Assembly: GCF_018812025.1 (NCBI RefSeq)
Contig: NC_063058.1
Location: forward strand, 21,657,797 to 21,721,796
DNA length: 64,000 nucleotides
Source: Megalobrama amblycephala
Taxonomy: Eukaryota > Chordata > Actinopteri > Cypriniformes > Xenocyprididae
Reading direction: 5' to 3'
Shown here: positions 11,952-25,689 of the stretch, in pieces
How the letters are laid out: each line of letters opens with the position of its first letter
Position numbering within the stretch: the first letter of the stretch is position 1
The notes under the pieces: generated by a model
Seen by the model: only the letters and a program-made list of their open reading frames with translations
What the model was told of the DNA's origin: nothing
The model's database searches: none
Made by a program: the position numbers and the translations under genes

Positions 11952-13833
11952 GTTTTAAGTCTAATTGTAGTTATGAAGTAATCAATTTAAACTATTTGCA
12001 AATAATATTTTATTTTAAATTATGCACACATTCACTCTTATTCATATGTCTAATACATTGAAAATGCAAAACGTTTCTTGTCTCGTCATATTCAGTTATA
12101 AATTATATTAATCAAAATGGTGAAATTTCATAAAGTTGAGCAGTTATAATAAATATAAAGATTTGATTGGCCATCTTGAAAATGTTGCCATTGACAAGTG
12201 CTGATAGACCACTAAGCTAATGAAGAGCAGCAAAAATAGCACATTCAGTTGGGGTGATTTAGGGCAATTTGGCCATTTCTAATTATTCGGAGAGGGGTTA
12301 CGACCATAAGGTCAATGTCTATGGTGGTTTCAGCCCTGACTTTGAACCTTCTTTGGATTGAAAATATCCCGGAATGTCTCACTATAAAAGTTTCTCAGTC
12401 CCTCGTACTTATCCTGTCTTTATACATTCATATTCATACCATTTTTCATCACCGTGACTCACCGTCACATTGTCATCAGAAACTAAATTGTCCTGCTACC
12501 CCATACAGCACAAGTGAACACCAAAACCTGGTATTTAGCTTTCTCTTGACATGCTTGTCACACTCGATGGACCAATCAGAGGTGACCTTTCGGGGTGACA
12601 AACAGAGCCAGCTGTGAGAAATTGCACACACATTCACTTACATAACCAAATCATGTTCTCTCAAGATGAATTGCCCCGCAAAATGAACAAGACAAGTCTT
12701 TTGGACATTAATCTAAAGCTTAATTCTAATATTTCATATAGCGGGGAGGCTGGGTCATGACTGTATCTGAACGCATTTAATGTAACTACGTACCGCGGTA
12801 GGAACGCTGCAGTTATGTGGTTAATTTATGAGGGATGCACGGGAAGATCAGCATAATTGATTTTGTTTGCAATAAAATGATGGAGCAATAGGAACGTTTG
12901 CATATCCCAACAGGTGGAGATGATTCATTTTTCATATACACAGCGATTTTTTAATGTGCATTTGGCAAACCAAATCTTATTCCTGTTCAATTACATCAGT
13001 GTGACGCTTATTATTAAAACATCAAGCTAAAAATACTCGCCGTGGTAATTCAGCTCTGGTCTTGCGGGATGAGAAATTGGTCTGCCACATCAAATCTCTT
13101 ATCATTGCTTTGCCATTTTCTCCCATCCACTCGTCATTTTTCCCATGTTCTAATTGAGGCTTACAGGCCCGACACCTTCACAGTTTGAGTCATGGATGGA
13201 AATTTCAGTGGGTATTGGATTGCAATTCTTGTGTTTATATCGTCCTTTCCAAGAACAGATCGATTGCTGGCAAGCGTACAGATGTCTTTTCTCAGCTATC
13301 TGTATCCCACAAGCCCTGCCCCGTCTTATAAGAGTGGAATTGATTATTGCTCATTTTGGGTGTCTTTTTTTTTTTTTTTTTAAGTTGGACTGAAATGTAC
13401 TCTAAGCTGCACTTTTCTTTGGCACCGTCAATGTTTTGCATCAAGCTGCGAAAGCAGGTTCAAAAAATCCAAAGCACTCCCCCGTCGCGCTGCAAATATA
13501 AATACCCCGTCATCCCTTTGGCACAAACAGCAGAAACAAACTCTGATCTGCACTTTCCATTGCTTCATACATAAAATCCACAGCTATCTTCTTTCTCCAT
13601 CTGTCTCGCTTTCAGTTGTTACACACTCTGAAATATTTTCTCAGCGGGCTGACAAATCTAAAGAGGTCCCACTACAACCTGTTTTGCCGACTTTGACTGA
13701 CAGCCTGTCAGTTAGGACTGACAGATGGATGCTGAATTGTTGTCTCTCAGTGAGTCTCATGAATCTTTTACTTGCACAAAAACTGCCGCCATTGAGGGGG
13801 GGGGTATGTAGTGCACCTCACAAAATAGTATGT
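11952..13833. other. No gene seen
   Basis: AT-rich to moderately mixed sequence without transposon ends or exon-like frames. A T-run lies at about 13,367-13,381. The 100-codon frame at 12,315-12,617 shows no protein-like features. Confidence 0.5.
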
Positions 13834-14311
13834 TTAAAGGGATAGTTCACCCAAAAATTAAAATTATCCCATGATTTACTCACCCTCAAGCCATCCTAGG
13901 TGTATATGACTATCTTCTTTCAGATGAACACATTCAGAGATACATTTAAGCTTTATAATGGTAGTGAAAAGGGGGCGTGTTTTGAAGCCCAAAAAAATTG
14001 CACCAATCCACTATAAAATTAATCCATACATCGTGGCGTAAAGTTGACTTGCGCAGTATGCATACGACGTCTTGCCGGAAGCTAGTTATTTTACTTTATA
14101 AAGTTTTAAATATGCTATATGGATTATATTTATGATGGATGGATGCATATATTTTGGGCTTCAAAGCACACCTCTCCTTTCACTACCATTATAAAGCTTT
14201 TTAAATATTCGATTGTGTTCGTCTGAAAGAAGTAGTCATATACGCCTAGGATGGCTTGAGGGTGAGTAAATCATGGGGTAATTTTCATTTTCGGGTGAAC
14301 TATCCTTTTAA
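13834..14311. mobile_element. Complete foldback TTAA element (about 478 bp)
   Basis: Ends TTAAAGGGATAGTTCACCC and GGGTGAACTATCCTTTTAA. The two halves are long imperfect inverted repeats (ACTCACCCTCAAGCCATCCT on the left against AGGATGGCTTGAGGGTGAGT on the right), so a single strand could fold into one hairpin around 14,050-14,090. Confidence 0.85.
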
Positions 14312-15401
14312 AAGCGCCCATTTTAAATAATCAAATATAATAACTTTCATTTTAAAAATGCTATTTTTCAGATGATGCTGTACTCTCAGTGTTGTGGTGC
14401 CTCATTAGGAGCCTATGCAAATGAGGGATGTTATATCAGGATAATGAGATGCAGAAGACATGAATATGCATTTTTATCAAAAATTGTAATTCCTTTGAAA
14501 TGCACAAGTCGAGAAAAGTATGTCATGCAACTTGTGACTCAGGTCATTGATCTTAATAATGCTATAAAACCGAGTTTAAAGCTTTAATGTCGCTCTCTCA
14601 ACACGACTATGGACCATTATCCATTTGAAGAGCATCAATATTTAGTTATATACAGACACATACATACATGATGAATGACAAAACTCCTAATGGTTCCCAG
14701 AAGTGGATAAATTTAATAAATATCAAACAAAAAAATGTTCCCGGGCTTTGAAACTGTCAGTGCACAACTGCTGCGTCTACATTCTGGCTAAACTATTGAG
14801 CTCGCACAATAATTACAACCTACAACACGGCACTCAATTTTAGAACAACGGCTGACCTTTAAACACACTGGAAACTGTTGGGATTTTCAATCACCAATTA
14901 GTCAAGTCTATTCCTGAGAAAGCTAAAGACTCCACGGGGACGCTGCATTGATTGGCCTCTCAGCTGCCAACAAGCCCTCAGAACGAGTGTCGGTCCAAAG
15001 TTTCAAAACTGTGTGTCAGCCGCTATTTGCTGCGCCTTCTTTTCAGCACTTTTGAAAATGGTCACAAATAAAGCAAAAGCATCTGATAAAAGGAAAGGCT
15101 GATTTATATGGAGCATCTATCATCTTACAGTGTGATTCTGCTCTCTTCAGTGGAATTAGAGCAGTAGCTCTTATGTACCTATATGCCTGAAATGTCTAAT
15201 GACTAGTGTAATATTAGATCCAAGATCATAGAAAATTCAAGAACTTCATCCATGTTTTTCGTAATATAATATAATATAATATAATATAATATAATATAAT
15301 ATAATATAATATAATGTGTCACAAAAATATGGATGCAAACTTATATCTGTAATTAAACAAAGCTTTGAGTTTTAAAAAAAAAATAAAAACAAGGAAATAT
15401 G
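14312..15401. other. No gene seen; contains an (ATAAT)n run
   Basis: Single-copy-looking sequence with a pentanucleotide microsatellite at about 15,261-15,315. No features beyond short random frames. Confidence 0.5.
15261..15315. repeat. (ATAAT)n microsatellite
   Basis: About 11 near-perfect copies of a 5-bp unit. The same unit recurs at 22,900-22,972. Confidence 0.9.
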
Positions 15402-16339
15402 TTAAAGGTGCCGAAGAACATGTTTTCAAAAGATGTAATATAAGTCTAAGGTGTCCCCTGAATGTGTATATGAAGTTGCAGCTCAAAATACCCCATTTTT
15501 TTAATTGATTTTTTTATATTATAAATGCGCCGATTCAGGGTACGCGGCCCCTTTAAATCTTGTGCTCCACGCCCCAAGAGCTCGCGCTTGCCTTAAACAC
15601 CATAAACAAAGTTCACACAGCTAATATAACCCTCAAAATGGATCTTTACAAAGTGTTCGTCATGCAGCATGTCTAATCGTGTAAGTACAGTGTTTATTTG
15701 GATGTTTACATTTGATTCTGAATGAGTTTGATTGTGTTCCGTGGCTAACGGCTAATGCTACACTGTTGGAGAGATTTATAAAGAATGAAGTTGTGTTTAT
15801 GCATTATACAGACTGCAAGTGTTTAATAATGAAAATAGCGACAGTCTTGTCTCCGTGAATACAGTAAGAAACGATGGTAACTTTAACCACATTTAAAAGT
15901 ACATTAGCAACATGCTAACGAAACATTTAGAAAGACAATTTACAAATATCACTAAAAATATCATGTAATCATGGATCATGTCAGTTATTATTGCTCCATC
16001 TGCCATTTTTCGCTATTGTTCTTGCTTGCTTACCTAGTCTGTTGATTCAGCTGTGCACAGATCCAGACGTTAATACTGGCTGCCCTTGTGTAATGCATTG
16101 AACATGGGCTGGCATATGCAAATATTGGGGTCATACATATTAATGATCCCGACTGTTACGTAACAGTCGGTGTTATGTTGAGATTCGCCTGTTCTTCGGA
16201 GGTCTTTTATATAATTTTATATAATTTAAGGAGGAAACAATGGAGTTTGAGAGTCACTGTATGTCATTTCCATGTACTGAACTCTTGTTATTTAACTATG
16301 CCAAGGTAAATTCAATTTTTGAATCTAGGGCACCTTTAA
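15402..16339 (-). mobile_element. TTAA-AGGTGCC element, copy 3 (complete, inverted)
   Basis: TTAAAGGTGCC and GGCACCTTTAA flank it. The body is the reverse complement of copies 1 and 2. It carries the perfect 20-bp palindrome CGACTGTTACGTAACAGTCG at 16150-16169. There is no coding capacity. Confidence 0.85.
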
Positions 16340-17616
16340 ATAATTTAATTTTGACTATTTATAGGTCAAAAACTTCAAATTTGAAAACTCCTTTGTAAAA
16401 AAGGTCATGTTCTTTCTTTCATTGAAGCATAAGACACTCTTTAGATGATCTCAAATAATGCTGGAGAACAATCATCAGGTTTTACACAAAATTGTGGAGT
16501 TCATTCAGCTTGATTGCTGCTGTCATTAAAGCAAAAGTGAGACATAAATACCAAATTATAAGAAACTCCATGTTAATTTTAAATAAACTTTTCTCAAATT
16601 GTTATGCTGAAACAAACCGGATTAAATCAAAGCATTTTCACTGATGGCATCAGACTTTTGGACACATCTATAAGTAGATTCAGACAATGGAGTCTGCCAG
16701 ATATTTCATTACTGCATGAATGCAATCAAAATAATTAGGATTAATAGAGCAGCAATAGACAATCAATCCTCCCAGAGCTCTCTCACAATAGCTGACTGGA
16801 CTCTCTCTGTGTGAGTGTTGTTCATCCTGAGTTTGATTGCTGGCAAGATATGAGGGAGAAAATGGCTTCCACTCAGATGCAGCCACATAAACAATCTCCC
16901 CTCTGTGAATCTCTCTGATCAGTGACGCCAAGGATAGTGGCAGCTCAGCCTTCAGACTGCTTCATGCACCTCAAATGAAATCCAAGCTGTAGCATATCAC
17001 TTGAGCTCCAATAAGTATCTGTTCTCAACAAAGCCAATGACAACAGATGCAACATCTGCAAGTACTGTGCATACAGTCTCTATGAGGTTTTCTCATAACA
17101 GACTAAGCGTACTAACCCCGTATTCATCGTATCCATACCACAGATGTTTACAGGATTGACCTGCATGGGATAAATTCCTTCCCGAGACCTTAGAAAGCAT
17201 AAAAGATTCAGAGAATTGACAACAGAATTGGCAAGCAACTTTACGAGGAGGCTTCATCTTATAGCCTTTGCTGATGGAATTACTGTTTGTGCGTGTGTGT
17301 GAGAGAGAGAATGTGTGTAAAAAATTGAAGAAGAAAGCAAGACAGAAAGATTAAGTGAAGCTGATCCTGCTTGATGCATCAGGGCAATTCAATATTCAAA
17401 TCATGTTTGAAGATTGAAATAATGTGAATGATTAATGCACACAATGAAGAGATGTGAGACTTTGAGCGTCAGCACAATGTCGACTGAATCAAATCATCAA
17501 GGATGAATACGTTTGGCAAGATTACAATTGATGTTACAAAAGAAGTTAAGATTGGACACTTACGTACATATTTAATATACAGAGTATTGAATAAAATATA
17601 TTGTGTTCAGTCCCTG

Positions 17617-17658
<42 letters not shown>

Positions 17659-17692
17659 CATACGATAATGTCCAACTGACTGTACATATATA
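16340..17692. other. No gene seen; (TG)n run at 17,624-17,653
   Basis: Single-copy-looking DNA with a TG microsatellite next to the left end of a Tc1-like element. An 83-codon frame at 16,680-16,931 is not recognisable. Confidence 0.5.
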
Positions 17693-19278
17693 CAGTGAAC
17701 AGCATAAATGAGTACACCCCCTCTGAAACTTCTGAAAGTCAGCAGTTACTCAATTACTTAGAAGAAATGTTAGGGTTCTTTAGAGATATAATGTTCCAGC
17801 AAGTCTGCTTAATCAATTACCAGAGAAGCATGTCAAAATTATTCAGGAAAATAAGATTTTCTTATCAAGGTGATAAAATGTTGTGTAGCAAAAATTAGTA
17901 CACCCTCCTAAAAGTTACTAAATAAAACTAAATAAAAATTTTCTGGTGTAAGTTTAAGGCAATGTTTGATCAACAGGTAAGTATGTTGAACCAAACATTT
18001 AAAGAGAAGTAATTTCTTGACAATTAAAAGTGTTATATAGCCCACTGAATCATTCTCAGACTTAATGCTGACAACAACGGAAGCACTTGGGAGAGAACTG
18101 TCAGGAGACTTATCTCTTAGCACAAAAGAGGACAGTGGTGTAAGAAGATTACCAAATCATTGTTGTAAGTGTGAAAATATAGCAAAAGTAACACAGAAAT
18201 TCAAAAACAATGGACTTGTGACAAGACCCCTGAAATAATCAGGCCTTCATTTTAAGCTTTCATTTAGTGATGAGGGATTTTTTTGCTAGACAAAGAGCAG
18301 GAGAAATACCAAGCGAGTGTCTCAGAGCCAGCAAATGCTATGAAAAGGGTGACTGTTTATCTCACAGAGTAAGATGATGCCTGCAGAAATGACATGCATG
18401 GTTGTTGTTCTCACTGGAACTACCTACTGTAGCCAAAGCACAATAAAGTCAGTTAGCCATTTCCAAAGCCCATATTTACAAAATATAGATTCTGGGAATC
18501 AATACTCAAATCAAACATTTTGGATCTAACAGCATCCAAAATGTTATGGTGTTGCTAGAGGAGGAGTACACTGAGAAGTGCCTGGTTCCCACAGTAAAGT
18601 TCAGTGGTAGTAAAGCTCTTATATAGGGATGAATGAGTGCTAAAGGTGTGAAGGAGTTGTGCTTTATCAATGCTGTCATGAATTCACACACCACTGTGTA
18701 ATTTAATACACAAACTTGAAACAGAAGATGTTACCCTTTCCTCATTCCCTGCATTGTTGGGCATTTTTTCAACATGACAATGAGGATATGTATTCTCCCA
18801 AGGTGAAAAACCTTCTGTGGACATGTATTGCACTCAATCTTAACACTCTTGAGCTCCTGTGGGGGATTCTGTAGAGACGAGTTGAGCAACACTCCCCATT
18901 AAATATCAGGGCATTTAAGGAGCTCATCATCCAGGAGTTAAACAGGACAGATGTGACAATTTGTCATGAATTTGTACACTCTGTGCCAAGAAGGGTCAGA
19001 GCAGTATATTCAATATTATGGAGGGCATACTAAGTGCTAGAATATTATACATTTGTTGAATTAAATCTAGGGTGTTCTCATTTCTGCAATCCTTAATTTA
19101 AATAAAATTGGCTAATTTACTTATTTTATGACTATTAATGACATATATTTCTCAATTTTTATTATGTTTATGTTTAAGTTAGTTTTGCCATCTTTCCATG
19201 AATTGTATTAGTGAGCATAAAGAAAATACATCTTTTGTATTTGTTCAGAGGGGGTGTACTCATTTATACTGTGCACTG
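17693..19278 (+). mobile_element. Decayed Tc1/mariner element, about 1.59 kb
   Basis: Inverted ends CAGTGAACAGCATAAATGAG and CTCATTTATACTGTGCACTG are each flanked by TA, the Tc1 target. AGTACACCCCCTCTGAA recurs inverted at the right end. The length is that of a full element, but the interior is degenerate. Confidence 0.85.
17990..19030 (+). pseudogene. Tc1-like transposase remnant
   Basis: Fragments of a transposase survive in shifting + strand frames. Around 18,765-18,870 one reads QHDNEDMYSPKV, then NLNTLELLWGIL and a stop, corresponding to the DNDPKHT and PDLNPIEHLW regions of Tc1 transposases. The catalytic segment is broken by stops and frameshifts, so the copy is inactive. Outer limits are approximate. 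Confidence 0.7.
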
Positions 19279-19466
19279 TACAGTCAAACCAAAATTTATT
19301 CAAACATCTTGAACATTTCATTCATTAATACAGTTTATTCACTATAGTTTAAAAAAATGGTAATAAAATATGACAAGATCTCAGAGTTAAACTGTGTCAG
19401 AAAAAAATGATCTTAATTATGTCAGATAACACTTGGTCAGGTCAAAATACCCCATAGATAATTTAT

Positions 19467-20614
19467 TAGGGGTGTAACGATATGCTAGGGTCACGATACG
19501 GTACGTATCTCGATACGGAGTTCACGATACGATACGTATCACGATATTTTGAACAAAATCTTATTTGAATTTCAGTTTAATTTATTTTAAAAATATTAAC
19601 AAATTTCAATACTTTTTCTTGTTGTACATACAAGATCGCATTTCAGGTTTAATAAAAACCTGTATTCAAATTAACAGCTGAATAGGTCTATCTGTCACTG
19701 AAAAAAAAAAAGTTAAATTTAACATGAACTTAGAATTAAGCATCCAAAGGGACCGTTCACATATCGCGTCTAAAAACGCGTGGAAGGCGCGGCCGCACCG
19801 CTTTTCTTTTTTTCCAAAGCGCTTGCGCTCCCGTGGCGTCAGTTGTTGCTATGCAATCATGAACTGCGCTCGCCAAGAGGATCAGGAAGTTTCAGCAAAG
19901 GATAAATGATTTCTAGCCCTTGCATTACATTTACTACTAAATATATTTATGGAGATAAGATATAAAAACCACACTGTACAGCTATGATCAGCTGTTCAGC
20001 TGAGATTTTGATGTTTTGTAACAGAAAGGCCATAGCTGATCGGTTGGTTCTTGTCACATGGCCTGCGGCATTATGAAAACTTGAGAATTTTTCATCTCAA
20101 TGCGCCTGGAAAATGCACCACATGCGCGTCACGACCGCGTTGCTCCCATTATGAGCGCGCCTGCCGCGTGGCTACATTTGAAATAACTGACTTGCACGCG
20201 GAAAAGACGCAATATGTGAACAGCCCCTAATTTCTTAAAGCAAAGCATCGCAAGCATCTTTTGCTTTTCTGTGAGCACAGCTGTTGCTGTGGCACTGCGG
20301 TGAAAGAAAGCCACGACTTTTCTGACGCGACCAAGAAAGAGACTGACGCAAGAAACGTTTAAACCTGCTTGCAAGATTTGATGTGTGCGAAACACTTACT
20401 GAACTAGAGAGCTGATTGAGACACACCCTTAATAAGCAGTGACAACCCGGCTTCTCTTACTGCCACCTCCATATTGCAGAGTAGGTCACGTCGGCAGCTC
20501 AACCAATAAGATTAGACTGCCGTCATATCGTAAAAGTATCGACTTCACTCTGCGATACATATCATAACATTTTTGCATCGCGAAATATCGCACTGCAATA
20601 TTCGTTACACCCCA
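19467..20614. mobile_element. hAT-type element with perfect 8-bp target duplication
   Basis: Ends TAGGGGTGTAACGATAT and ATATTCGTTACACCCCA. The 8-mer TAATTTAT occurs directly on both sides (19459-19466 and 20615-20622). It is 1,148 bp with no transposase frame. It contains ACGATACG-type subterminal repeats and a GC-rich inner insertion at about 19,747-20,229. Confidence 0.85.
19747..20229. mobile_element. GC-rich inverted-repeat element nested in the hAT element
   Basis: The left end GGGACCGTTCACATATCGCG and the right end CGCAATATGTGAACAGCCCC are inverted repeats. The interior has many GCG motifs (GGCGCGGCCGC), unlike its host. The exact limits and target duplication are not clear. Confidence 0.55.
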
Positions 20615-20622
20615 TAATTTAT

Positions 20623-21351
20623 TATAGCCTGTCAAATTTGCCCCTATTTGAGTGTGAGCAAAAACAGTGTGTGTTTTTGTGTGTGTCCCTTTAAATGCAA
20701 ATGAGCTGCTGCTCCCAGCCCGCTTTCCAGGAGAGGGCGGAGCTTTAACAGCTCGTGCTTCGGTTGCTCAACAACAACAAAGCAGGAGAATCTCACACAG
20801 CCAAAATGAGGATTGTCAGTAACGGTGTTCAGCCTTACATTGTTCAAACCGGAGTCGGACACTGATGGAGAGACTCAGGAAGAAGTTACAACTTTTAGAA
20901 TGCATCTGGACGTTTCTGAACGGTTAGTGGATAAATTTATGTAGCTTCTGTGGAGTTGATTCAACTTATCCACTAGCATGTGCCGTCATGTTGATCTTTT
21001 GTCCAAATCCAGTGTTGAATTGACCTTCGTTTGTGAAGCAGTCCGGCATTAAAATGATGGCATGGCAACAACACTCTACTACAACAACTCTTCATCTTCT
21101 CTAAAGCAGCCCAACATGTCCTCACCCCCTCTGTTGTGTGTTCTTGGGGGTGGGGTTTATGTAAATTTTAGGGTATGCGATGTCACTAACCATTTGTTGT
21201 AGTCCTTATAAAGTGATTTCTTTAAAATAAAATATCTCCCTTTGCATTGAACTTTGAACGTCGTAACTTTGCACATGTTGTTTATGCTCAAACAGCAACA
21301 TTATACACTAACTAAAGTTAAAAAAGTGAAATCATAATCAAGGACCCCTTT
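20623..21351 (-). mobile_element. TTAA-flanked repeat family C, copy 1 (inverted)
   Basis: About 730 bp ending GACCCCTTTAA. It is the reverse complement of the copy at 27,041 (shared GCAAATGAGCTGCTGCTCCC / GGGAGCAGCAGCTCATTTGC and CTAACTAAAGTT / AACTTTAGTTAG). Its far end is adjacent to the hAT insertion at 19,467-20,614. Confidence 0.65.
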
Positions 21352-22899
21352 AACTACAAAATAATTCTCAGTGTTGTTCTTCAGACAAATGTTTTCATTG
21401 TCTTTCTTTAAGTAGGGGCTCCTCTAGCCATAAAATCTTTATGCTCTCCATAAAATTAATACTGAAGTCCTCAAAGACCATTTTACCACAGAGGACGTTT
21501 TGAGTAACAAGACAGCACCAATTAATTTGCATTGGTATAAAAAAAAGATCACAGAGTGATGTGAGCAACATGTATGAACAGTGGTAAAAAAAAAAAAAAG
21601 CTTTAGTGGTCATTAAACAGATATATGCACAATATTCCTGACTAATCAGAATCAATTATTACAGAGACTATAACTGGAACCACTGGATGAGCTTCAAAAG
21701 CTCCTTCAATTCAATGCGACTGATGCAAATTGTATGTCTGATGAGGATCTATAAAAGCCAAATTCAGTTTGCAAGATTAAAAACAGAACAAAGCGTCAAC
21801 AGAAGTTAAATCATTTAATATTATAAACCAATTACAATCCGAACATTGATGGTCGATCTCCCATCTTGCAATCACTGAACACTTCCCAGTATCTTTGATC
21901 TGCATGAATCCTTTGAATCGCTCCGGTCGAGTTGGGTAATTTCAGGACCCTGGAGAGCGTCCAAACTGCCCGCAATAGTGCAAGTGCAATAAACCAATTA
22001 GAAGCAGCAAGAGCAAATCACGGCATCTGTCTTCTATTGGCCCTCGACAGACAAAGTCATTGTTGCAGAATTTCGCCTGATTGTGATCAGACTGTCTGAT
22101 CAAATGTGACAACATCAACAACGATACTAGCATCAAAGGCTGAGAAAAGTGTTAAAAATCTTTTTGATTTTTATGTTGGGTACAAAAGTCTGTGTAAGAA
22201 ACATGGGCTCAGAGAAAATTCAAGATAATTAGACATCAACACTCGGTAATTAGCCGAACTGCCTGACAGTGATACATACAAGCTGTGACAAAAAAATAAA
22301 AAGTAATTCATTTTAGAAATGGTGTATAAAGAGTAAACAAGAGGAGTGGGTGTTGACCGATTAACAAATATAACCTTGACAATGACAATCTCATACCCAA
22401 CTACTCTTGACGTTCAAAGGGTATGATATTTGTTGATTATATTTGATAATTCGGTGGTGTTCTATAATTATGTTTTAAAACGCTGTTCAGTCTTTCAGTG
22501 TTTATTTAGTTTTGCTCTGTTAATTACGCTCTGACTGAGGATGAAAATGAATAGTTATGTGATTTTAAATAGCTTTCCTGAAAGGGTGACTGAACCTGCT
22601 GAGTTCCAAATGAGGAGAGCAACAGGAAACACCTAAATGAAATGAAGAGAAAACCATGGAAGTTCTTTGAAGCTATAATCATATACTGTATTACAGCGTG
22701 AGATGAATCTTATGATTCATTAAAAATGAATCACATCAATTACAAATATATTGGGTATACAGAGCTAGAAGTCCTCCTTAAGAAATGTATTTGTCTCTGG
22801 ACCCAAAATAAATGGTAAAATATATAAGAATACCAATTAGAATGAGAAGAATGTAAAAAAATCTGTTTGTTGGGTACAAATGTCTGCCTAAAAAAAACA
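21352..22899. other. No gene seen
   Basis: No transposon ends, exon-like frames or RNA genes recognised. An A-run lies at about 21,586-21,599. Mostly single-copy-looking. Confidence 0.5.
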
Positions 22900-22972
22900 A
22901 TATAATATAATATAATATAATATAATATAATATAATATAATATAATATAATATAATATAATATAATATAATA
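22900..22972. repeat. (TATAA)n microsatellite
   Basis: About 14 copies of a 5-bp unit. It produces an artificial open frame with repeated YYII residues on the minus strand. Confidence 0.9.
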
Positions 22973-23185
22973 TTACACGGCTCTGTGGAATACTTGATTC
23001 TGATTGGTCAATGGCGTTATCCAGTGGTATGTTATTCCCCGATAACAACCGCTGAAAACAGTTAACACAGGCTCATCCGGGTTACTGAAGTCTGCAGCGC
23101 TATATGCTTGTTGGGAATGGGTTTTCCTCATGGAATTTTTACCTTTGGTGAGCTAATAAAATATTAAAAAGCGGTCAAATTTTGT
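22973..23185. repeat. Dispersed repeat fragment beginning ACACGGCTCTGTGGAATAC
   Basis: This sequence, including TGATTCTGATTGGTCAATGG, resembles a widespread fish interspersed repeat (from memory). Only one end is seen and the next repeat abuts it. Confidence 0.4.
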
Positions 23186-23189
23186 GCGC

Positions 23190-23371
23190 GCAATTTAAAG
23201 GGGCCGCAGCCTGAATCAGTGCATAGTTAATGATGCTCCAAAATAGGCAGTTAAAAAAATTAATTTAAAAAAATCTATGGGGTATTTTGAGCTGAGACTT
23301 CACAGACACATTCAGGGGACACCTTAGACTTATATTACATCTTGTAAAAAAATGTTCGATGGCACCTTTAA
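23190..23371 (+). mobile_element. TTAA-AGGTGCC element, copy 4 (right end only)
   Basis: It carries CAAAATAGGCAGTTAAAAAA, GACACATTCAGGGGACACC and the right end GGCACCTTTAA. Everything left of the last 180 bp is missing. Confidence 0.75.
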
Positions 23372-25689
23372 AAATCTTAAAAACATGGATTCAGAGGAAA
23401 TGCAAAATCAAATATAAATAAATAATCATGTTTTTATGATCTGTCTGTTGGGTACAAAAGTGCCTAAAATCATGGCCTCAGAAAAAAGCAAGAAAAATAT
23501 AATAATTATTATTTAATAAACAGAAAAATATAAATACAATAAAAACTTATTAAATAAACACTACTACAACAACCAAAACCCACTTTTGATCCCAAAATAC
23601 AGTATATGGCAAAACAAAATATATACACTTTTTGAATAAAAATCCTGTAAATATAAAAAGCAGCAAGAGAAATGTTTGATGTGGCAAAATTTCTCACCAT
23701 ACAGGCAAACATTTGAATGCATGAAAATATTTTGAGCAAGGTTTAAGTACATCAAAATTCAAAATAACCACTTTAGTTAATGGTGCGCCAATTTCCTGTT
23801 TGTTAAACCTCTTTGGGCATTTCATAACCTCTTAACTAAGTATTTTATAAGAACTCCTGTATTATTCTGCTTTTAGTGACTGAACGGTGCACATCTTGGA
23901 GCTTCAATGTTAGTGCAGACATATTTCCCAAATGAATCCCCATCATGATTGGAGCACTCAAAGTGGGCCCACTTTACACATCCTTGACAACAAATCATTC
24001 CTCCCCACTTACGGAAAACAATTGCAGGCATTCTGCATGTTCTTCCTCTGCCTGCCTAAGAGTGTTTTAGTTGCCTTTTTGACCACAGTGTATCTATATG
24101 GATCTGAAAAACTATTTTTATCACCTTTTAACAAAACTGATTAAAGCATATTATCAATCAAATGACCTCAACATCGCAATGCATAGTGAAAAACAGGTGT
24201 TTCAGTAACATTTTGGGGGAAAAAATAAAGGGATTTTACTTCAGGGGGTCTTAAGCTCTCTTGTATCCTTCTATTTACAATAATAATAGGGACAGAGATG
24301 GAAAATATTTTACACTCCGTTGGGCAAAATTGATCTCATCTTGGTTTCAGTCTCCATTCAAAGCTTTGACAAAAGTTTCATCTCTTGTTGTCAAAAATCA
24401 ACATGCATATTTGTAACTAGAGATTAGAATATACCCACAAATATATTCAAACATCAAGCTAGTTTCTCTCAAAAAACATTTTTCTTAAGGTTTTGGGCGA
24501 ATTTATGTAAAGCAGTTGCCGTTCTTCAAATGAATTCAGTTTGCAGAGGAACCCAAAAAATGTCTCCTGTTTTAAAACTTTTCCAATTAATTCATCAACA
24601 TATGTCAAGAAGGCATTTGTTTGTTTATTCGTTCTACTCAAATTTATGTCAAACATTGCTCAATAAAACCGATTTAAACCGAAGTTCATTGTATGCTGAA
24701 CAAAGACGCTATAAAATATCTTTTATTCAGAGGTATTGATTGGCTTTCATTAATCTATAGCCAGGTAAATGCAAACCCATCATTCATTAGCATGATGAAA
24801 TGAATATTGAGTAACTGTCGGCGTTTGAGGCACAAATTAGCATACATGACATACTTGATTAGGCACGACGAGATTGGTTACTTAGTTGGCAAAAAAAAAA
24901 AAAAATCTCTGAACAAGGATGTAATATGGATAAGCATATCGAAAGTGCGGAGAAGCAGCAAACTAGGCAGACAGCATGCAAAACACAGCCAGCATTCTCA
25001 CTAAGATGCACGTTCCCAACGCCTGCATAATTGATAATGACAGTAATGAAGCCCTGCCACACTGATGTAAGTTTTCAAATTTTAATGAAGCAAAGTTGCA
25101 CAGTCTTTTGAAGGCTCTGTAGCTTTTTATATCATCTTAATAAGTGGTGCTGCAAATTATGGTAGTAATTAAGTCAGAACATGGAAATAAATAAATAAGT
25201 GATTAACAAAAAAAAAAGTAGTAAACAAAACTTGAAGTAAAAAAAAAAAAAGAGGTAAAAATACATCATATCTTTGCATTTGAAGTCAACTTCATAGTGC
25301 AAATCAGATGTGAGAACGCATATGTTTGTTGCTTTGTAATCACACAAGTGCAAAGTTTTAAGTGCAAAGACATTTAGAGCTTCCCATGGAGCAGAGAAAA
25401 GAATTTAGTATCCGACAGTTTTGGCATCTGGTGACCCCTCAGATTCAAACCATATGACTCCACTGGAGAAAGATCAAAGTTCCCTTATGAATAAACGAGT
25501 AGAGCCCATCTGTGTGTGTGTGTGTGTTATGAGACCAGAAGTCTACTGTGACCAATAAAGTGTCAGACTCAAACATCCAGTCGCTCGATGAAGTGCATCA
25601 CAGATTGCAGAGTTGGCTGCCGAGCGCTAGATTCTTCAGGACATTCTGCGGTCAGCTAATATCTCGACAAATTCCGTACCGATCAAGAG
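23372..25689. other. No gene seen; AT-rich DNA
   Basis: About 2.3 kb without transposon ends or exon-like frames. A-runs at about 24,891-24,905 and 25,240-25,251 and a short TG run at about 25,511-25,527. It may hold conserved non-coding sequence, but nothing specific is visible. Confidence 0.5.

Noticed and set aside
12315..12617. Possible small membrane protein of 100 codons
   Set aside because: Isolated frame, no splice or promoter context, no recognisable family; consistent with chance.
22740..23048. 102-codon open frame rich in YYII
   Set aside because: Produced by the (TATAA)n microsatellite.
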